DNA of 64,000 nucleotides from Armatimonadota bacterium (GTDB taxonomy: Bacteria > Armatimonadota > Fimbriimonadia > Fimbriimonadales > Fimbriimonadaceae), in contig JAFDWX010000006.1 in NCBI GenBank assembly GCA_018268255.1, positions 1 through 64,000 on the forward strand, written 5' to 3'. A program made the position numbers and the translations under genes. Below, one piece after another: positions 1 through 7,846 of the stretch; position 1 is the stretch's first letter, and each line of letters opens with the position of its first letter. The notes beneath the pieces were generated by a model. That model ran no database searches. It saw only the letters and a list, made by a program, of their open reading frames with translations, and was not told where the DNA came from.

Positions 1-1
1 C

Positions 2-784
2 GGACGCGAGGTCGAACGCGATCTGGATCACTACAGTCTCGATGCGATCATCGCCGTCGGCTACCGGGTTAACTCCAAGCAGGCGACCCAGTTCCGTATC
101 TGGGCGACCAGCACCCTGAAGGAATTCGTGATCAAGGGCTTTGTCCTCGATGACGAACGCCTCAAGCTCAACAAGAGATTCGGCAAGGACTACTTTGATG
201 AGCTCATTGAGCGCATCCGCGAGATTCGGGCGAGCGAACGACGCTTCTACCTGAAGATCACCGACCTCTACGAGCAGGCGAGCATCGACTACGATCCCAA
301 AGCCGAGATCACCAAGACCTTCTTTGCCACCGTCCAAAACAAGCTGCACTGGGCGGTGAGCGGCAAGACTGCCGCTGAAATCATCGCGGAGCGGGCCGAC
401 GCGAACAAGCCGAGCATGGGCCTGACGACGTGGAAGAACGCTCCGCACGGCAAGGTGCTCAAAGGCGACATCGCGATCGCTAAGAACTATTTGATCGAGA
501 AAGAGATCAAGGACTTGGAGCGCATTGTCACCATGTACCTCGACTATGCCGAACTCCAAGCTTCGCGCCAGGTTCCTATGAAGATGGCCGACTGGGTGGA
601 GCGGCTGAACGCGTTTCTGCAGTTCAACGGCTTCGAACTGCTCGACAACCCAGCCAAGGTCTCGGCTGAAGTCGCGAAGCAGCTAGCCGAGGAGCAATAC
701 GAGAAGTTCCGTGTCAAGCAGGATGAGGCCTTCGAGAGCGATTTCGAGCGTGAGGCTAGGCGGCTCGAAGGAGAGTCGGAATGA
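2..784 (+). CDS. rhuM: RhuM family protein (5'-truncated by window edge)
   Basis: The reading frame is open from the first bases, so the start lies left of the window; the GTG at 128 is internal. The text matches the RhuM (virulence RhuM/Fic-DOC-associated) family: a stretch reading YRVNSKQATQFRIWAT, then IREIRASERRFYLKITDLYE, then SIDYDPKAEIT and FFATVQNKLHWA. About 260 residues are present, close to the family's C-terminal two thirds. RhuM genes are frequent passengers inside type I restriction operons between hsdM and hsdS, and that is its position here. Its biochemical role is not established. It overlaps the next gene by 4 bp (ATGA at 781-784). Confidence 0.85.
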   Translation, partial: GREVERDLDHYSLDAIIAVGYRVNSKQATQFRIWATSTLKEFVIKGFVLDDERLKLNKRFGKDYFDELIERIREIRASERRFYLKITDLYEQASIDYDPKAEITKTFFATVQNKLHWAVSGKTAAEIIAERADANKPSMGLTTWKNAPHGKVLKGDIAIAKNYLIEKEIKDLERIVTMYLDYAELQASRQVPMKMADWVERLNAFLQFNGFELLDNPAKVSAEVAKQLAEEQYEKFRVKQDEAFESDFEREARRLEGESE

Positions 785-1770
785 ACCTTCCTAGTTTCCG
801 ATCTGAGCAGCGGGCGATTACAGCTTTGACCCGCAAAAGCCTTCTTGACTTGTTCCGAGCTGGGATCAGCTACCACGGTGAGCTCTCAGAAATCGACTTT
901 CTAGGCCGACTATACGACCTTGAAGAGATGCCCTCGACAGACCGTCGCTACAGGTCAGCTTCGGGCGACATCTACCAGCACACCGTCAACAATCACGACT
1001 GGGAGCAGAACTGGGTATTCACGGACGCGCGCTTCCAATTAAGCGGTGGCCCAGACGAAGTCCTTCTCGGATTTCTTGCTGAGACGGTTCATCCTCTGGT
1101 CAGGCCGTTTGAAGAGGCCGACGCACTGGTTGAGCAATTCAATAAGCACCTGCGGATGGATGGATGGCAGATCTGCCCCACGAGTGAAATGTCCGGGCGG
1201 GCCATCTATGGCTACCTTCCGTTCTCATCAGAGGGAGCCTTAATCTTTGGTCCTGCCCGAGACATTTCTCATCGCTTGAACTCGGCGTATCTCGGGCAGC
1301 AGGTTACTCGTCTCCAATCCTCAATCGTCTCCGATCCCGAACTCGCCATTGGCACGGCAAAGGAGTTTCTTGAGTCTGTAACGAAGACGCTCCTGAAGGC
1401 GAAAGGGTTGACATGGACATCTTCCGAATCCTTCCCGCAATTGGTCAAAAAACTCATAAAGGCTCTCCCAATTGTTCCAGAGGGACTGGATCGGTCGTCG
1501 GACACCCAAGCCGCGCTTACGGTGATTGTGAACAACATTGGCTCTATCGTCGATAAGCTCGCTGAGGTTCGAAACTGGCACGGCACGGGACACGGAAAGC
1601 CGACTGATTTGGAAACTTCACTGCTACAGCATCAGGCACGATTTTCAGTCGGGATTTCGGTTCAGGTTGCCCACTTTTTGTTCGAATGTTACTCTGCTGA
1701 AAACAAGTTAAGTCCGGTCGTTCTTGAGGCGGACGCCGAAGCCGATTACGACCCATTCGAGGAGCTATGA
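781..1770 (+). CDS. AbiJ-like abortive-infection protein
   Basis: The protein has 329 residues. The N-terminal half resembles the AbiJ N-terminal domain type 3: YHGELSEIDFLGRLYDL, a PSTDRRY segment, HTVNNHDWEQNWVF, then GGPDEVLLGFLAETVHP (about residues 30-105). The C-terminal part (about 195-315) resembles the abortive-infection C-terminal domain, with LLKAKGLTW, IVNNIGSIVDKLAEVRN and HGTGHGK. The RN...HG arrangement recalls HEPN-type ribonucleases (Rx4-6H), which would fit RNA cleavage on phage infection; that part is inference. The start overlaps the rhuM stop and the end overlaps hsdS, both ATGA, so it is translated inside the restriction operon. Confidence 0.75.
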   Translation: MNLPSFRSEQRAITALTRKSLLDLFRAGISYHGELSEIDFLGRLYDLEEMPSTDRRYRSASGDIYQHTVNNHDWEQNWVFTDARFQLSGGPDEVLLGFLAETVHPLVRPFEEADALVEQFNKHLRMDGWQICPTSEMSGRAIYGYLPFSSEGALIFGPARDISHRLNSAYLGQQVTRLQSSIVSDPELAIGTAKEFLESVTKTLLKAKGLTWTSSESFPQLVKKLIKALPIVPEGLDRSSDTQAALTVIVNNIGSIVDKLAEVRNWHGTGHGKPTDLETSLLQHQARFSVGISVQVAHFLFECYSAENKLSPVVLEADAEADYDPFEEL

Positions 1771-3038
1771 TTCGCGTCCAAAGAGTTGAACCAGCAACTG
1801 AGTGGTTGAACATTACGCTTGCTGAGGTCTGCCAAATCAATCCCGGTAAGCCAAAAGCAGACGCGTTGCCTGCTGACGCGTCGGTCTCATTCGTGCCGAT
1901 GGCTGCAGTCGATGAGATAAACGGGACGATCGCCGCTCCGGAAATCCGTGAGTTCGCAAAAGTCCGGAGCTCTTACACTGCATTTCAGGACGGCGACGTT
2001 CTTTTTGCAAAGATCACTCCATGCATGGAGAATGGGAAGGCAGCTATCGCTCGTGATCTTGTGAATGGACTGGGCTTTGGGTCGTCCGAGTTTCATGTTC
2101 TCAGGCCGAGCGACAGAGTATTACCTGAATTCATTTACCAACTCGTTCGACAGAAGTCATTTCGAACCGAGGCCCGTGACAACATGACTGGATCGGTGGG
2201 GCAGGCACGAGTTCCAGCGGAGTGGCTGAGAAACTTTCAGTTCGACCTGCCTCCAATCGAGGTGCAGAAACAGATCGTCTCATTGGTTTCTCAACTGCAG
2301 CAGCAGATGGAGTCCACTAGCGACCGACTCGCCACGATTCCTGCGCTCCTCAAGAAGTTCCGCCAATCCGTCCTCGCCGCCGCTTACGACTGCTCCATTC
2401 TCTTCCGCCTCGGAGAAGCGACTTTTAACGAGTGCTCACTTGGGGACATCATCCGGAAGATTGAGGCAGGCAAGTCTTTCAAAGCTGAGGGACATCCACC
2501 AAGTAACGGCGCCCCTGGGGTCATCAAGGTAAGTGCGATGACCTGGGGCAGGTTCAATCCACTTGAGAGTAAGCAGCTAATACCCGGAACCAAGCCAAAC
2601 CCTACGGCAGAGATCCATAGCGGCGACCTACTGTTTTCACGTGCAAACACGGAGGAGCTCGTTGGAGCAACGGTCCTCGTGGAGGAGACACCGCCGAATC
2701 TATTCTTGAGCGACAAAAGCCTTCGCCTTGTGCCAGTCGAGCGGATATGTAAGCGATGGTTGAATGCCGCGCTCAGCTCTCCTCAGGTGAGGGATCACTT
2801 CGCTGAAATTGCTACTGGAACATCAAACTCTATGCGTAACATTTCTCAATCAAAGCTGTTGCGCACACCAATTCTTTTGCCGGAGTTTGAGGATCAGCAA
2901 AGAATCGCCGACCGCGTCGAATCCCTCTTCGCCCTAGCTGACTCTATCGAATCCCGCCTCGCCGAGGCCACCGCCCAAGTCGAGCGCACCACCCAAGCCA
3001 TCCTTGCCAAGGCCTTCCGAGGTGAATTACTGCATTGA
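1767..3038 (+). CDS. hsdS: Type I restriction-modification specificity subunit HsdS
   Basis: 423 residues with two target-recognition domains, each followed by a coiled-coil conserved region. TRD1 covers about 10-170 (ending FDLPPIEVQKQIVSLV). The central helix ends at KKFRQSVLAAAYDCS. TRD2 covers about 225-375, followed by LLPEFEDQQRIADRVESLFA and the tail AEATAQVERTTQAILAKAFR. In type I systems HsdS directs HsdM methylation and HsdR cleavage to a bipartite site. No hsdM is visible; it would lie left of the window. hsdR survives only as a fragment at 6008-6835. The stop shares bases with a TTG start at 3035. The last ~27 codons recur twice downstream. Confidence 0.93.
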   Translation: MIRVQRVEPATEWLNITLAEVCQINPGKPKADALPADASVSFVPMAAVDEINGTIAAPEIREFAKVRSSYTAFQDGDVLFAKITPCMENGKAAIARDLVNGLGFGSSEFHVLRPSDRVLPEFIYQLVRQKSFRTEARDNMTGSVGQARVPAEWLRNFQFDLPPIEVQKQIVSLVSQLQQQMESTSDRLATIPALLKKFRQSVLAAAYDCSILFRLGEATFNECSLGDIIRKIEAGKSFKAEGHPPSNGAPGVIKVSAMTWGRFNPLESKQLIPGTKPNPTAEIHSGDLLFSRANTEELVGATVLVEETPPNLFLSDKSLRLVPVERICKRWLNAALSSPQVRDHFAEIATGTSNSMRNISQSKLLRTPILLPEFEDQQRIADRVESLFALADSIESRLAEATAQVERTTQAILAKAFRGELLH

Positions 3039-3775
3039 ACGAAGTAGATTCCACCAGCCCAGAAACTGAGACCACTGACAGAACCGCTTGGATGCAAACT
3101 CTGACCAAGTTTGCTCCCGCTGCTGCGCTTATCGGCGCGACTTTGTACGTATTGGGACTTTACACCGCTTATCGTATGGATTCGGCACTCGGCGTGGGAA
3201 CCATTGAAGTGCACCGCGAGCGTGCGGTTTGTCTCGGCATCATTCTGCTCGTTCTTATGCTTCCGACCATTTTGTTCTGGTTCAATATTCGCGAAAACTT
3301 GAACGCAGTATCGTCAAAAAACTTTGGGACCAGGTTCAAGGCTGTGCTCAGCAATCTACTGTTTCCTGCTTTAGTAGCAGCTATGCTGAGCGTTCTCGTT
3401 GCTGCATTGCTTGGCGTTAGGCAATCAGCAACACTCTTCGCTGTCTTCTTTTTACCACTAATCCTATTTGCTATACAATTGCTTCAGAGTCCAAGCAATG
3501 CTAGACGAGTGCTTAATTTCTGGCCCATTTTTTCGTTATTCTTCTTGTCGTTTTTTGCGTCATCACTTCGGGAGGTGCTTCCCATGGAGTTTGGGGGCCA
3601 CAATGGGGGCAGGATTAAAGTCGTAATGAAGAACGGTGTCGTCAATACGGGTGACCTGCGGGCAAGCGATTCGACGGTCATTGTACTATCCCTTTCGGAT
3701 CGGAATGTTGCATTTGCGCGGGGCGAGATCCTATCTATAGAAGCTGTCCCAAATGATCCCTCAATAGATAAGTGA
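3035..3775 (+). CDS. Multipass membrane protein of unknown function, cargo behind hsdS
   Basis: 246 residues. I do not recognise the family. It has about five hydrophobic segments: APAAALIGATLYVLGLYTAY (about 25-48), AVCLGIILLVLMLPTILFWF (about 66-88), LLFPALVAAMLSVLVAALLG (about 107-128), an FAVFFLPLILFAIQLL segment and an FSLFFLSFFAS segment. A soluble C-terminal tail of about 60 residues looks like a small beta domain (KVVMKNGVVNTGDLRASDSTVIVLS). The only start that gives the full protein is TTG 3035, overlapping the hsdS stop as TTGA. Codon choice looks more A/T-rich than hsdS. The context (between hsdS and a copy of the hsdS tail) suggests acquired defence cargo, possibly a membrane effector. 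Confidence 0.7.
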   Translation: MNEVDSTSPETETTDRTAWMQTLTKFAPAAALIGATLYVLGLYTAYRMDSALGVGTIEVHRERAVCLGIILLVLMLPTILFWFNIRENLNAVSSKNFGTRFKAVLSNLLFPALVAAMLSVLVAALLGVRQSATLFAVFFLPLILFAIQLLQSPSNARRVLNFWPIFSLFFLSFFASSLREVLPMEFGGHNGGRIKVVMKNGVVNTGDLRASDSTVIVLSLSDRNVAFARGEILSIEAVPNDPSIDK

Positions 3776-3777
3776 AC

Positions 3778-3891
3778 ATGACACACTTGTTGCCACATTG
3801 CCGCGTCGAATCCCGCCTAGCCGAAGCCACCGTCGAAGTCGAGCGCACAACCCAGGCCATGCTCGCCAAGGCGTTTCGAGGTGAAATATGA
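3778..3891 (+). CDS. 37-residue mini-ORF carrying a copy of the HsdS C-terminal tail
   Basis: ATG 3778 lies 2 nt after the stop of the membrane protein gene. The ORF runs MTHLLPHC and then into 28 codons nearly identical to the HsdS terminus (VESRLAEAT, VERTTQA, LAKAFRGEI). Its stop overlaps the ATG of the next gene at 3888. No Shine-Dalgarno sequence is evident, so translation would depend on coupling to the upstream stop. It may be a decayed recombination scar, or a translated peptide able to form the conserved HsdS helix; an intact frame and near-perfect gene spacing favour at least read-through of ribosomes. No independent function is known. Confidence 0.5.
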   Translation: MTHLLPHCRVESRLAEATVEVERTTQAMLAKAFRGEI

Positions 3892-5156
3892 CACCTTGGG
3901 AGCCGATTGAAGCTGAGTTAAGGAAACGCCATAAAGGAAAGCGAATCCTAATCTATCGGCCAGATCGACATAATTCAGTTCAGATCAAGAAGTATTCGCG
4001 ATGGCCAAAGGCATTTACAGCCGCATGCGACCACCGTCGGCTCCATGGTGCTATCAAGAACACAATATGCATTTTCGAGCTGAGCCTGGAGTCAGGAAAA
4101 GAACTTTACGCAGCCGTCTATCGAATGAGTAGTGCTGTCGCGACAACTAGTTCTAGTTTCAGACTCATATCTTGCCACAGAATTGTGGGACCGACGCTGC
4201 ATCGCTTAAAGTTCAAGTCATCTGAGGGGTCGATGTGGAAAGGATTTCTGAAAGGCGACTCAGATGTCATCGTCCCTGATAAGGTTGATTCACTTGCCAT
4301 TTTGGAGAGCCTTTGGAGCCTAGAGGCAAATCGAAAGGCGTTTGAGTCGCTATTAGAGGCATTGCGGACTACTGTTTACAATGAGATGCGCGACCTCCAA
4401 AAAGCGAGCATTGAAACTTCACTTGCGCTGATTGGTTTGCCCCGAGATTACGGTGCTGAGGTGGTCCACCTATTTGGCGAAGAATCTCCTCTAGAGGATT
4501 TCCGGCTACACGAAGACTCGGTCATCGAGCATGATGCAAGAGTATTTCCAGAAATGGGCATATCCAAAAGCGAGATTTCTGGCGTTGCCACATTCCGAAA
4601 TGGTAAGCAAGTTGTTCAAGTGATTACTGCAAATCGTCGCCCTTTGGAAAAGTGCCTAGGAGCCGATCTCGTTATCTTTAACCAGACCTTTAATAGTGTC
4701 CTGCTAGTTCAGTACAAGATGCTCAACCCCGACGGCGAGAGCTGGGAGTTTCATCTAGATGATCAATTCTGGGGCGAGCACGAACGGCTTTGTCAGATTC
4801 CAAAGGAATCGACCGACGTCGGCTATCGCCTGAACTCGGAGGCATCGTACTTTAAGTTCGTTCGCCGCAATACCTCTACTAACAATCATGGCTTTGTCGT
4901 TCCGCTAACCCAGCTGGGCGGTCTTCAGTACAACGGCCCAAGGGGAGGTAAGTACATTCGCGAACAGGAGCTGAACAGGCAACACATTTCGCATGAAACA
5001 TTCTGCAACCTTGCAAGAATGGGCTACCTTGGTTCAGCTGGAACGGTATCAGATCAGCTGAAGTCAATTTGCCGGGACGTGCTCAAATCGAATCGAGCCC
5101 TCACATTCGCTGAGGTAACTCGTCGACTAGATTCTGCGAGGAGCCACCATGAGTGA
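3888..5156 (+). CDS. Putative PD-(D/E)XK/Mrr-like nuclease, cargo behind hsdS
   Basis: 422 residues, family not recognised with certainty. Around residues 262-285 the text GADLVIFNQTFNSVLLVQYK puts an Asp about 14 residues before a QxK on a predicted beta-hairpin. That is the D...(E/Q)xK arrangement of Mrr-type PD-(D/E)XK nucleases. The N-terminal ~130 residues form a separate domain rich in basic residues. A helical middle part (about 140-185) follows. Start ATG 3888 overlaps the stop of the preceding mini-ORF, and the stop at 5154-5156 follows ATG 5149 of a second mini-ORF. Its place in the operon and the motif suggest a restriction-type effector. The nuclease call is inference. Confidence 0.6.
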   Translation: MTPWEPIEAELRKRHKGKRILIYRPDRHNSVQIKKYSRWPKAFTAACDHRRLHGAIKNTICIFELSLESGKELYAAVYRMSSAVATTSSSFRLISCHRIVGPTLHRLKFKSSEGSMWKGFLKGDSDVIVPDKVDSLAILESLWSLEANRKAFESLLEALRTTVYNEMRDLQKASIETSLALIGLPRDYGAEVVHLFGEESPLEDFRLHEDSVIEHDARVFPEMGISKSEISGVATFRNGKQVVQVITANRRPLEKCLGADLVIFNQTFNSVLLVQYKMLNPDGESWEFHLDDQFWGEHERLCQIPKESTDVGYRLNSEASYFKFVRRNTSTNNHGFVVPLTQLGGLQYNGPRGGKYIREQELNRQHISHETFCNLARMGYLGSAGTVSDQLKSICRDVLKSNRALTFAEVTRRLDSARSHHE

Positions 5157-5259
5157 GAAATCGAGCCGCCTAGACGATGCCACCGCTAAAGTTCAGCGCA
5201 CCCCTCAAGCCACCGTCGCTAAAGCCTTCCGAGGCGAACTCATTTTGGGTGCGGTTTGA
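5149..5259 (+). CDS. 36-residue mini-ORF, third HsdS-tail copy
   Basis: ATG 5149 overlaps the stop of the putative nuclease (ATGAGTGA). The encoded peptide reads MSEKSSRLDDATAKVQRT, then AKAFRGEL, then a short unrelated end. It is more diverged from the HsdS terminus than the copy at 3808, so it is likely the older one. It is the last element of the tightly overlapping gene string; about 500 bp without a clear gene follow. Its status as a real peptide is uncertain, but the frame is intact over the whole homologous part. Confidence 0.45.
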   Translation: MSEKSSRLDDATAKVQRTPQATVAKAFRGELILGAV

Positions 5260-5763
5260 TCTGGGATTATCAGCGCCGTGGCACCTTCAACGCCACTTGG
5301 GACGGTGAACTTTCGACTGAAACTTGGGTCGCAGGTCAAGTTCATTAAGACAATTGAGGAAGCAACTACCATGGGGGCCATTGTGGTCAATGTACGCGAT
5401 GGAACCGTCCGTGAACAGCCAGAACATGACCGCCAGGACACTATGTATCCGCTTGAGGGCAAGGTTGATTCATGTGACACCGGGCGTGACGGACGTTTTT
5501 GAGCGTGTACCTAGCCGGGGACAGTAGCAGAAGGGCGGAGAGACTGCTAAAAATAGTGAGAAGCCCGCATCGAAGCACGAACCTGCCTCGTCATGAAAAT
5601 TGGCGGCATTGGCCGAAGCTCAGACGAGTTGTCGTTCCCTTTGCGAGCTCCGTCACATAACCAAACGTACGGACGGACCGAACTGACCATTCGGTTCAAA
5701 ATTCTCCAGGGACGCCAACCCAACGAGCGCAAAGCCTTGCCGACTTCTCATAAAGGAGGCAAG
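5260..5763. other. 504-bp stretch without a convincing gene
   Basis: Short open frames exist on both strands, for example one at 5278-5502 with GAIVVNVRDGTVREQPE. None has a Shine-Dalgarno sequence, family match or sensible length. The stretch may hold the decayed remains of a further cargo gene after the third HsdS tail copy. Immediately before 5764 lies a strong ribosome-binding site, AAAGGAGG at 5752-5759, belonging to the next gene. Confidence 0.5.
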
Positions 5764-5943
5764 ATGGCAAAGAACACTGGCAACGGGTTCCGACGCGGAT
5801 CGGTGGACAATCGCACACAGTTCCAGACCCCACAGGGAAACTGGGCGAAGCGCGACACCGAGACTGGTCGCATCATGGACCAAAAGCAAGACGGCAAGCC
5901 CTTCAAGGGCGTGGCCAAAGAAGTCGACGACCGGCGAGACTAA
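5764..5943 (+). CDS. Small conserved type I restriction-operon protein (59 aa)
   Basis: 59 residues, hydrophilic, starting MAKNTGNGFRRGSVDNRTQF and continuing with TPQGNWAKRDTETGRIMDQK and PFKGVAKEVDDRRD. Small proteins of this pattern are commonly found between hsdS and hsdR in type I restriction operons; their role is unknown. Start ATG 5764 is preferred over the open frame extending back to 5593 because AAAGGAGG sits 4 nt upstream and conserved family text begins exactly here. It supports the view that an hsdR gene once followed. Confidence 0.8.
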   Translation: MAKNTGNGFRRGSVDNRTQFQTPQGNWAKRDTETGRIMDQKQDGKPFKGVAKEVDDRRD

Positions 5944-6007
5944 TACGCCAACGACTGGCAGAGAGCGAATCGCTCTCTGCCGCACCACTCTTTTCCTCCC
6001 GCGACGT

Positions 6008-6835
6008 ATGCCCAACATCCTTACCTTCCAACAAGCCCTGCAGACGGCCCAATCGTTCGGCAGGAAGCATCTCTTTCTCGGGAACGGCTTCACCATCTCA
6101 TGCCGACCTAACATTTTCAGCTACGGCAAGCTTTTCGAGCAGGCCAAGAAGGATTTCATCGCGCTCTTTGGCCCGATTCTTCGGCTCCAAAACATCCTCA
6201 CTTCGCTTAACGAGCTCGAAGGCAACGAGGTGACGACCGAACGTCAGGGCCAGGACTGCCGAAGCGTCTACCTCGACATCTTCGCCGACTTCTTTAGCGC
6301 GAAGGACACGGACAAAGAGCGAATCCTCGATGACATCGTCTTTGAAATCGAGCTGATCAAGCAGGTTGAGATCAACGTTGACTACATCCTGATGCTCGTG
6401 GCCAAGTTCCGCGAGGCGAAGGGCGACGGCGGAGACGTTGAAATTCGTGCTCAGATCAGCCGTGCAGTGGACTCATCGCCAACCTTGCGCAACAAGAGGG
6501 ACCTCATCGAGAACTTCGTTGATTCCGTTTCAGCTTCGGGCGAAATTGATGCCGAATGGCGCGCCTACGTCGAGACACGCCGCAAGGCCGAGCTTGATCA
6601 GATCATCGAGGACGAGAAGTTGAAGCCAGAGGAGACCGTGGCGTTTGTTGAGGCCGCATTCCGAGACGGCGTAATTCGAACGACCGGAACGGCAATCACC
6701 AAGGTGATGCCTCCGACGACACGGTTCTCCGCCGACGGCGGGCATGGACAGAAGAAGCAGAGGGTGCTCGCGAAGCTCATCGCGTTCTTTGAGAGGTTCT
6801 TGGGACTCGTTTCGGGAGGAGAAACCTCGCGATGA
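6008..6835 (+). pseudogene. In-frame chimera: DUF4917 N-terminus fused to HsdR C-terminal domain
   Basis: 275 residues. Residues 1 to about 50 (FLGNGFTISCRPNIFSYGKL then FEQA) look like the start of a DUF4917 protein, a family often neighbouring restriction genes. From about residue 51 the text switches to the HsdR C-terminal region of EcoR124 type: FIALFGPILRLQNILTSLNE, IVFEIELIKQVEINVDYILM, then KPEETVAFVEAAFRDG and a MPPTTRFSADGG segment. The junction is near base 6158. The HsdR nuclease and helicase domains are absent, so the product cannot restrict DNA. The simplest reading is one deletion joining two neighbouring genes in frame. A retained structural role is possible but unproven. Its stop overlaps the CBASS patatin start (ATGA at 6832). 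Confidence 0.8.
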
Positions 6836-7821
6836 GTGCCCCAATGCGCATCCTTTGCATTGACGGTGGAGGTATGAAAGGCGTCTACGCTTGTGCCTAT
6901 CTCAGCACATTGGAGTCTCATTTCGGAAAGACCCTTTACGAGCATTTCGACATGGTCGCTGGAACATCAACTGGAGGAATCATTGCGCTTGGCATAGCGG
7001 CCAAGTTGTCAGCGGCAGACATTCTGGAGTTCTATCGTAAACACGGTTCTGAGATCTTCCCAAAGTCGAAGGTTCCTGGAACGATGGCTTTAAGGAGGCT
7101 ATACCACGGCCACGGATACGGTAACGGTTCACTTCAAAGGGCATTGGCAAGTGTCTTCCAGAAGCCTGATGGTTCTGGCCCCCTCACGATGGCGGAAGCC
7201 GCAACCAGAGTCCTTGTGCCAGCCGTCAATGCAGCGACTTCCGAACCAAGGGTGTTCAAAGCCCACATGGGAGAGCATCAGGTGGCTCACTTAACCCGTG
7301 ATCTTGACTTACCTATGGCCTCAGTTGCATTGGCCACTGCCGCCGCGCCTTGGTATCTGCCGATTGCCAGAATTTCGGAAAAGGATATTCCGTATACCTA
7401 TATCGACGGCGGCCTTTGGGCCAATAACCCTTCAACCATTGCAGCAACTGAGGCGCTCACATATTACGTTGGAGAAGACCGCGAGTTTGACTCGATAGAG
7501 ATGCTGTCAATCGGGTTGCCCAGTTCCTCAAGTTTCAAGAACGATGCACGCTACCAGCGTGGCATGAAGTACATTGACCAGCTTCTATGCTATGCAATGG
7601 AGTCATCCAAGCTAGGAGCGCACCAGACAACCAAGTTCCTCCTGCACGGCCTTCCGCACTGCTACTTTCGGGTTCAGCCAGCCAACCTGACAGAAGCTCA
7701 GTCAAAGCGACTGAAACTTGACGGTGCTGGTCGAGGCGAAGTCGAGGAGTTGATGATGCTGGGTAGCGCTCGCGCTGAAAATGACAAGAACGCCAGCGAA
7801 ATCAAAACAATCTTTACGTAG
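6832..7821 (+). CDS. capV: CBASS effector: patatin-like phospholipase CapV
   Basis: 329 residues with the patatin fold. The oxyanion glycine motif DGGGMKGVYA lies near residue 10, the nucleophile elbow GTSTGG (Ser of GxSxG) near 45, and the catalytic Asp in DGGLWANNP near 188. CapV enzymes are activated by the cyclic dinucleotide made by the adjacent CD-NTase and degrade the inner membrane, killing the infected cell. No signal peptide, so it is cytoplasmic. It is translated by overlap with the chimeric gene upstream, and the cyclase gene begins 25 nt after its stop. The four-gene order effector-cyclase-Cap2-Cap3 defines type II CBASS. Confidence 0.93.
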   Translation: MSAPMRILCIDGGGMKGVYACAYLSTLESHFGKTLYEHFDMVAGTSTGGIIALGIAAKLSAADILEFYRKHGSEIFPKSKVPGTMALRRLYHGHGYGNGSLQRALASVFQKPDGSGPLTMAEAATRVLVPAVNAATSEPRVFKAHMGEHQVAHLTRDLDLPMASVALATAAAPWYLPIARISEKDIPYTYIDGGLWANNPSTIAATEALTYYVGEDREFDSIEMLSIGLPSSSSFKNDARYQRGMKYIDQLLCYAMESSKLGAHQTTKFLLHGLPHCYFRVQPANLTEAQSKRLKLDGAGRGEVEELMMLGSARAENDKNASEIKTIFT

Positions 7822-7846
7822 ACGCAAGTGCAGGTATAATTCCCCT

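Larger units (their letters stand above)
2949..5241 (+). repeat. Three dispersed in-frame copies of the hsdS 3' tail (81 nt each)
   Basis: Copy 1 is the genuine hsdS end at 2949-3029. Copy 2 lies at 3808-3888 and copy 3 at 5161-5241. At the protein level copy 2 matches copy 1 at 23 of 27 positions and copy 3 at about 19 of 29, all ending in AKAFRGE. Each copy keeps an open frame. Copies 1 and 2 end in a stop that overlaps the start codon of the next cargo gene (TTGA at 3035, ATGA at 3888). The interior of the span is occupied by two unrelated cargo genes. The pattern suggests repeated insertion of cargo at the 3' end of hsdS by recombination within this tail. Confidence 0.9.

Noticed and set aside
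5205-5480. Minus-strand open frame of 91 residues
   Set aside because: It overlaps the third HsdS tail copy in antisense and has no ribosome site or recognisable family.
5593-5763. N-terminal extension of the small restriction-operon protein
   Set aside because: The frame is open, but AAAGGAGG sits just before ATG 5764 and family text begins there.
7836-7841. TATAAT as an internal CBASS promoter
   Set aside because: It would place transcription start at or after the CD-NTase ATG and no -35 is seen; operon read-through explains expression better.
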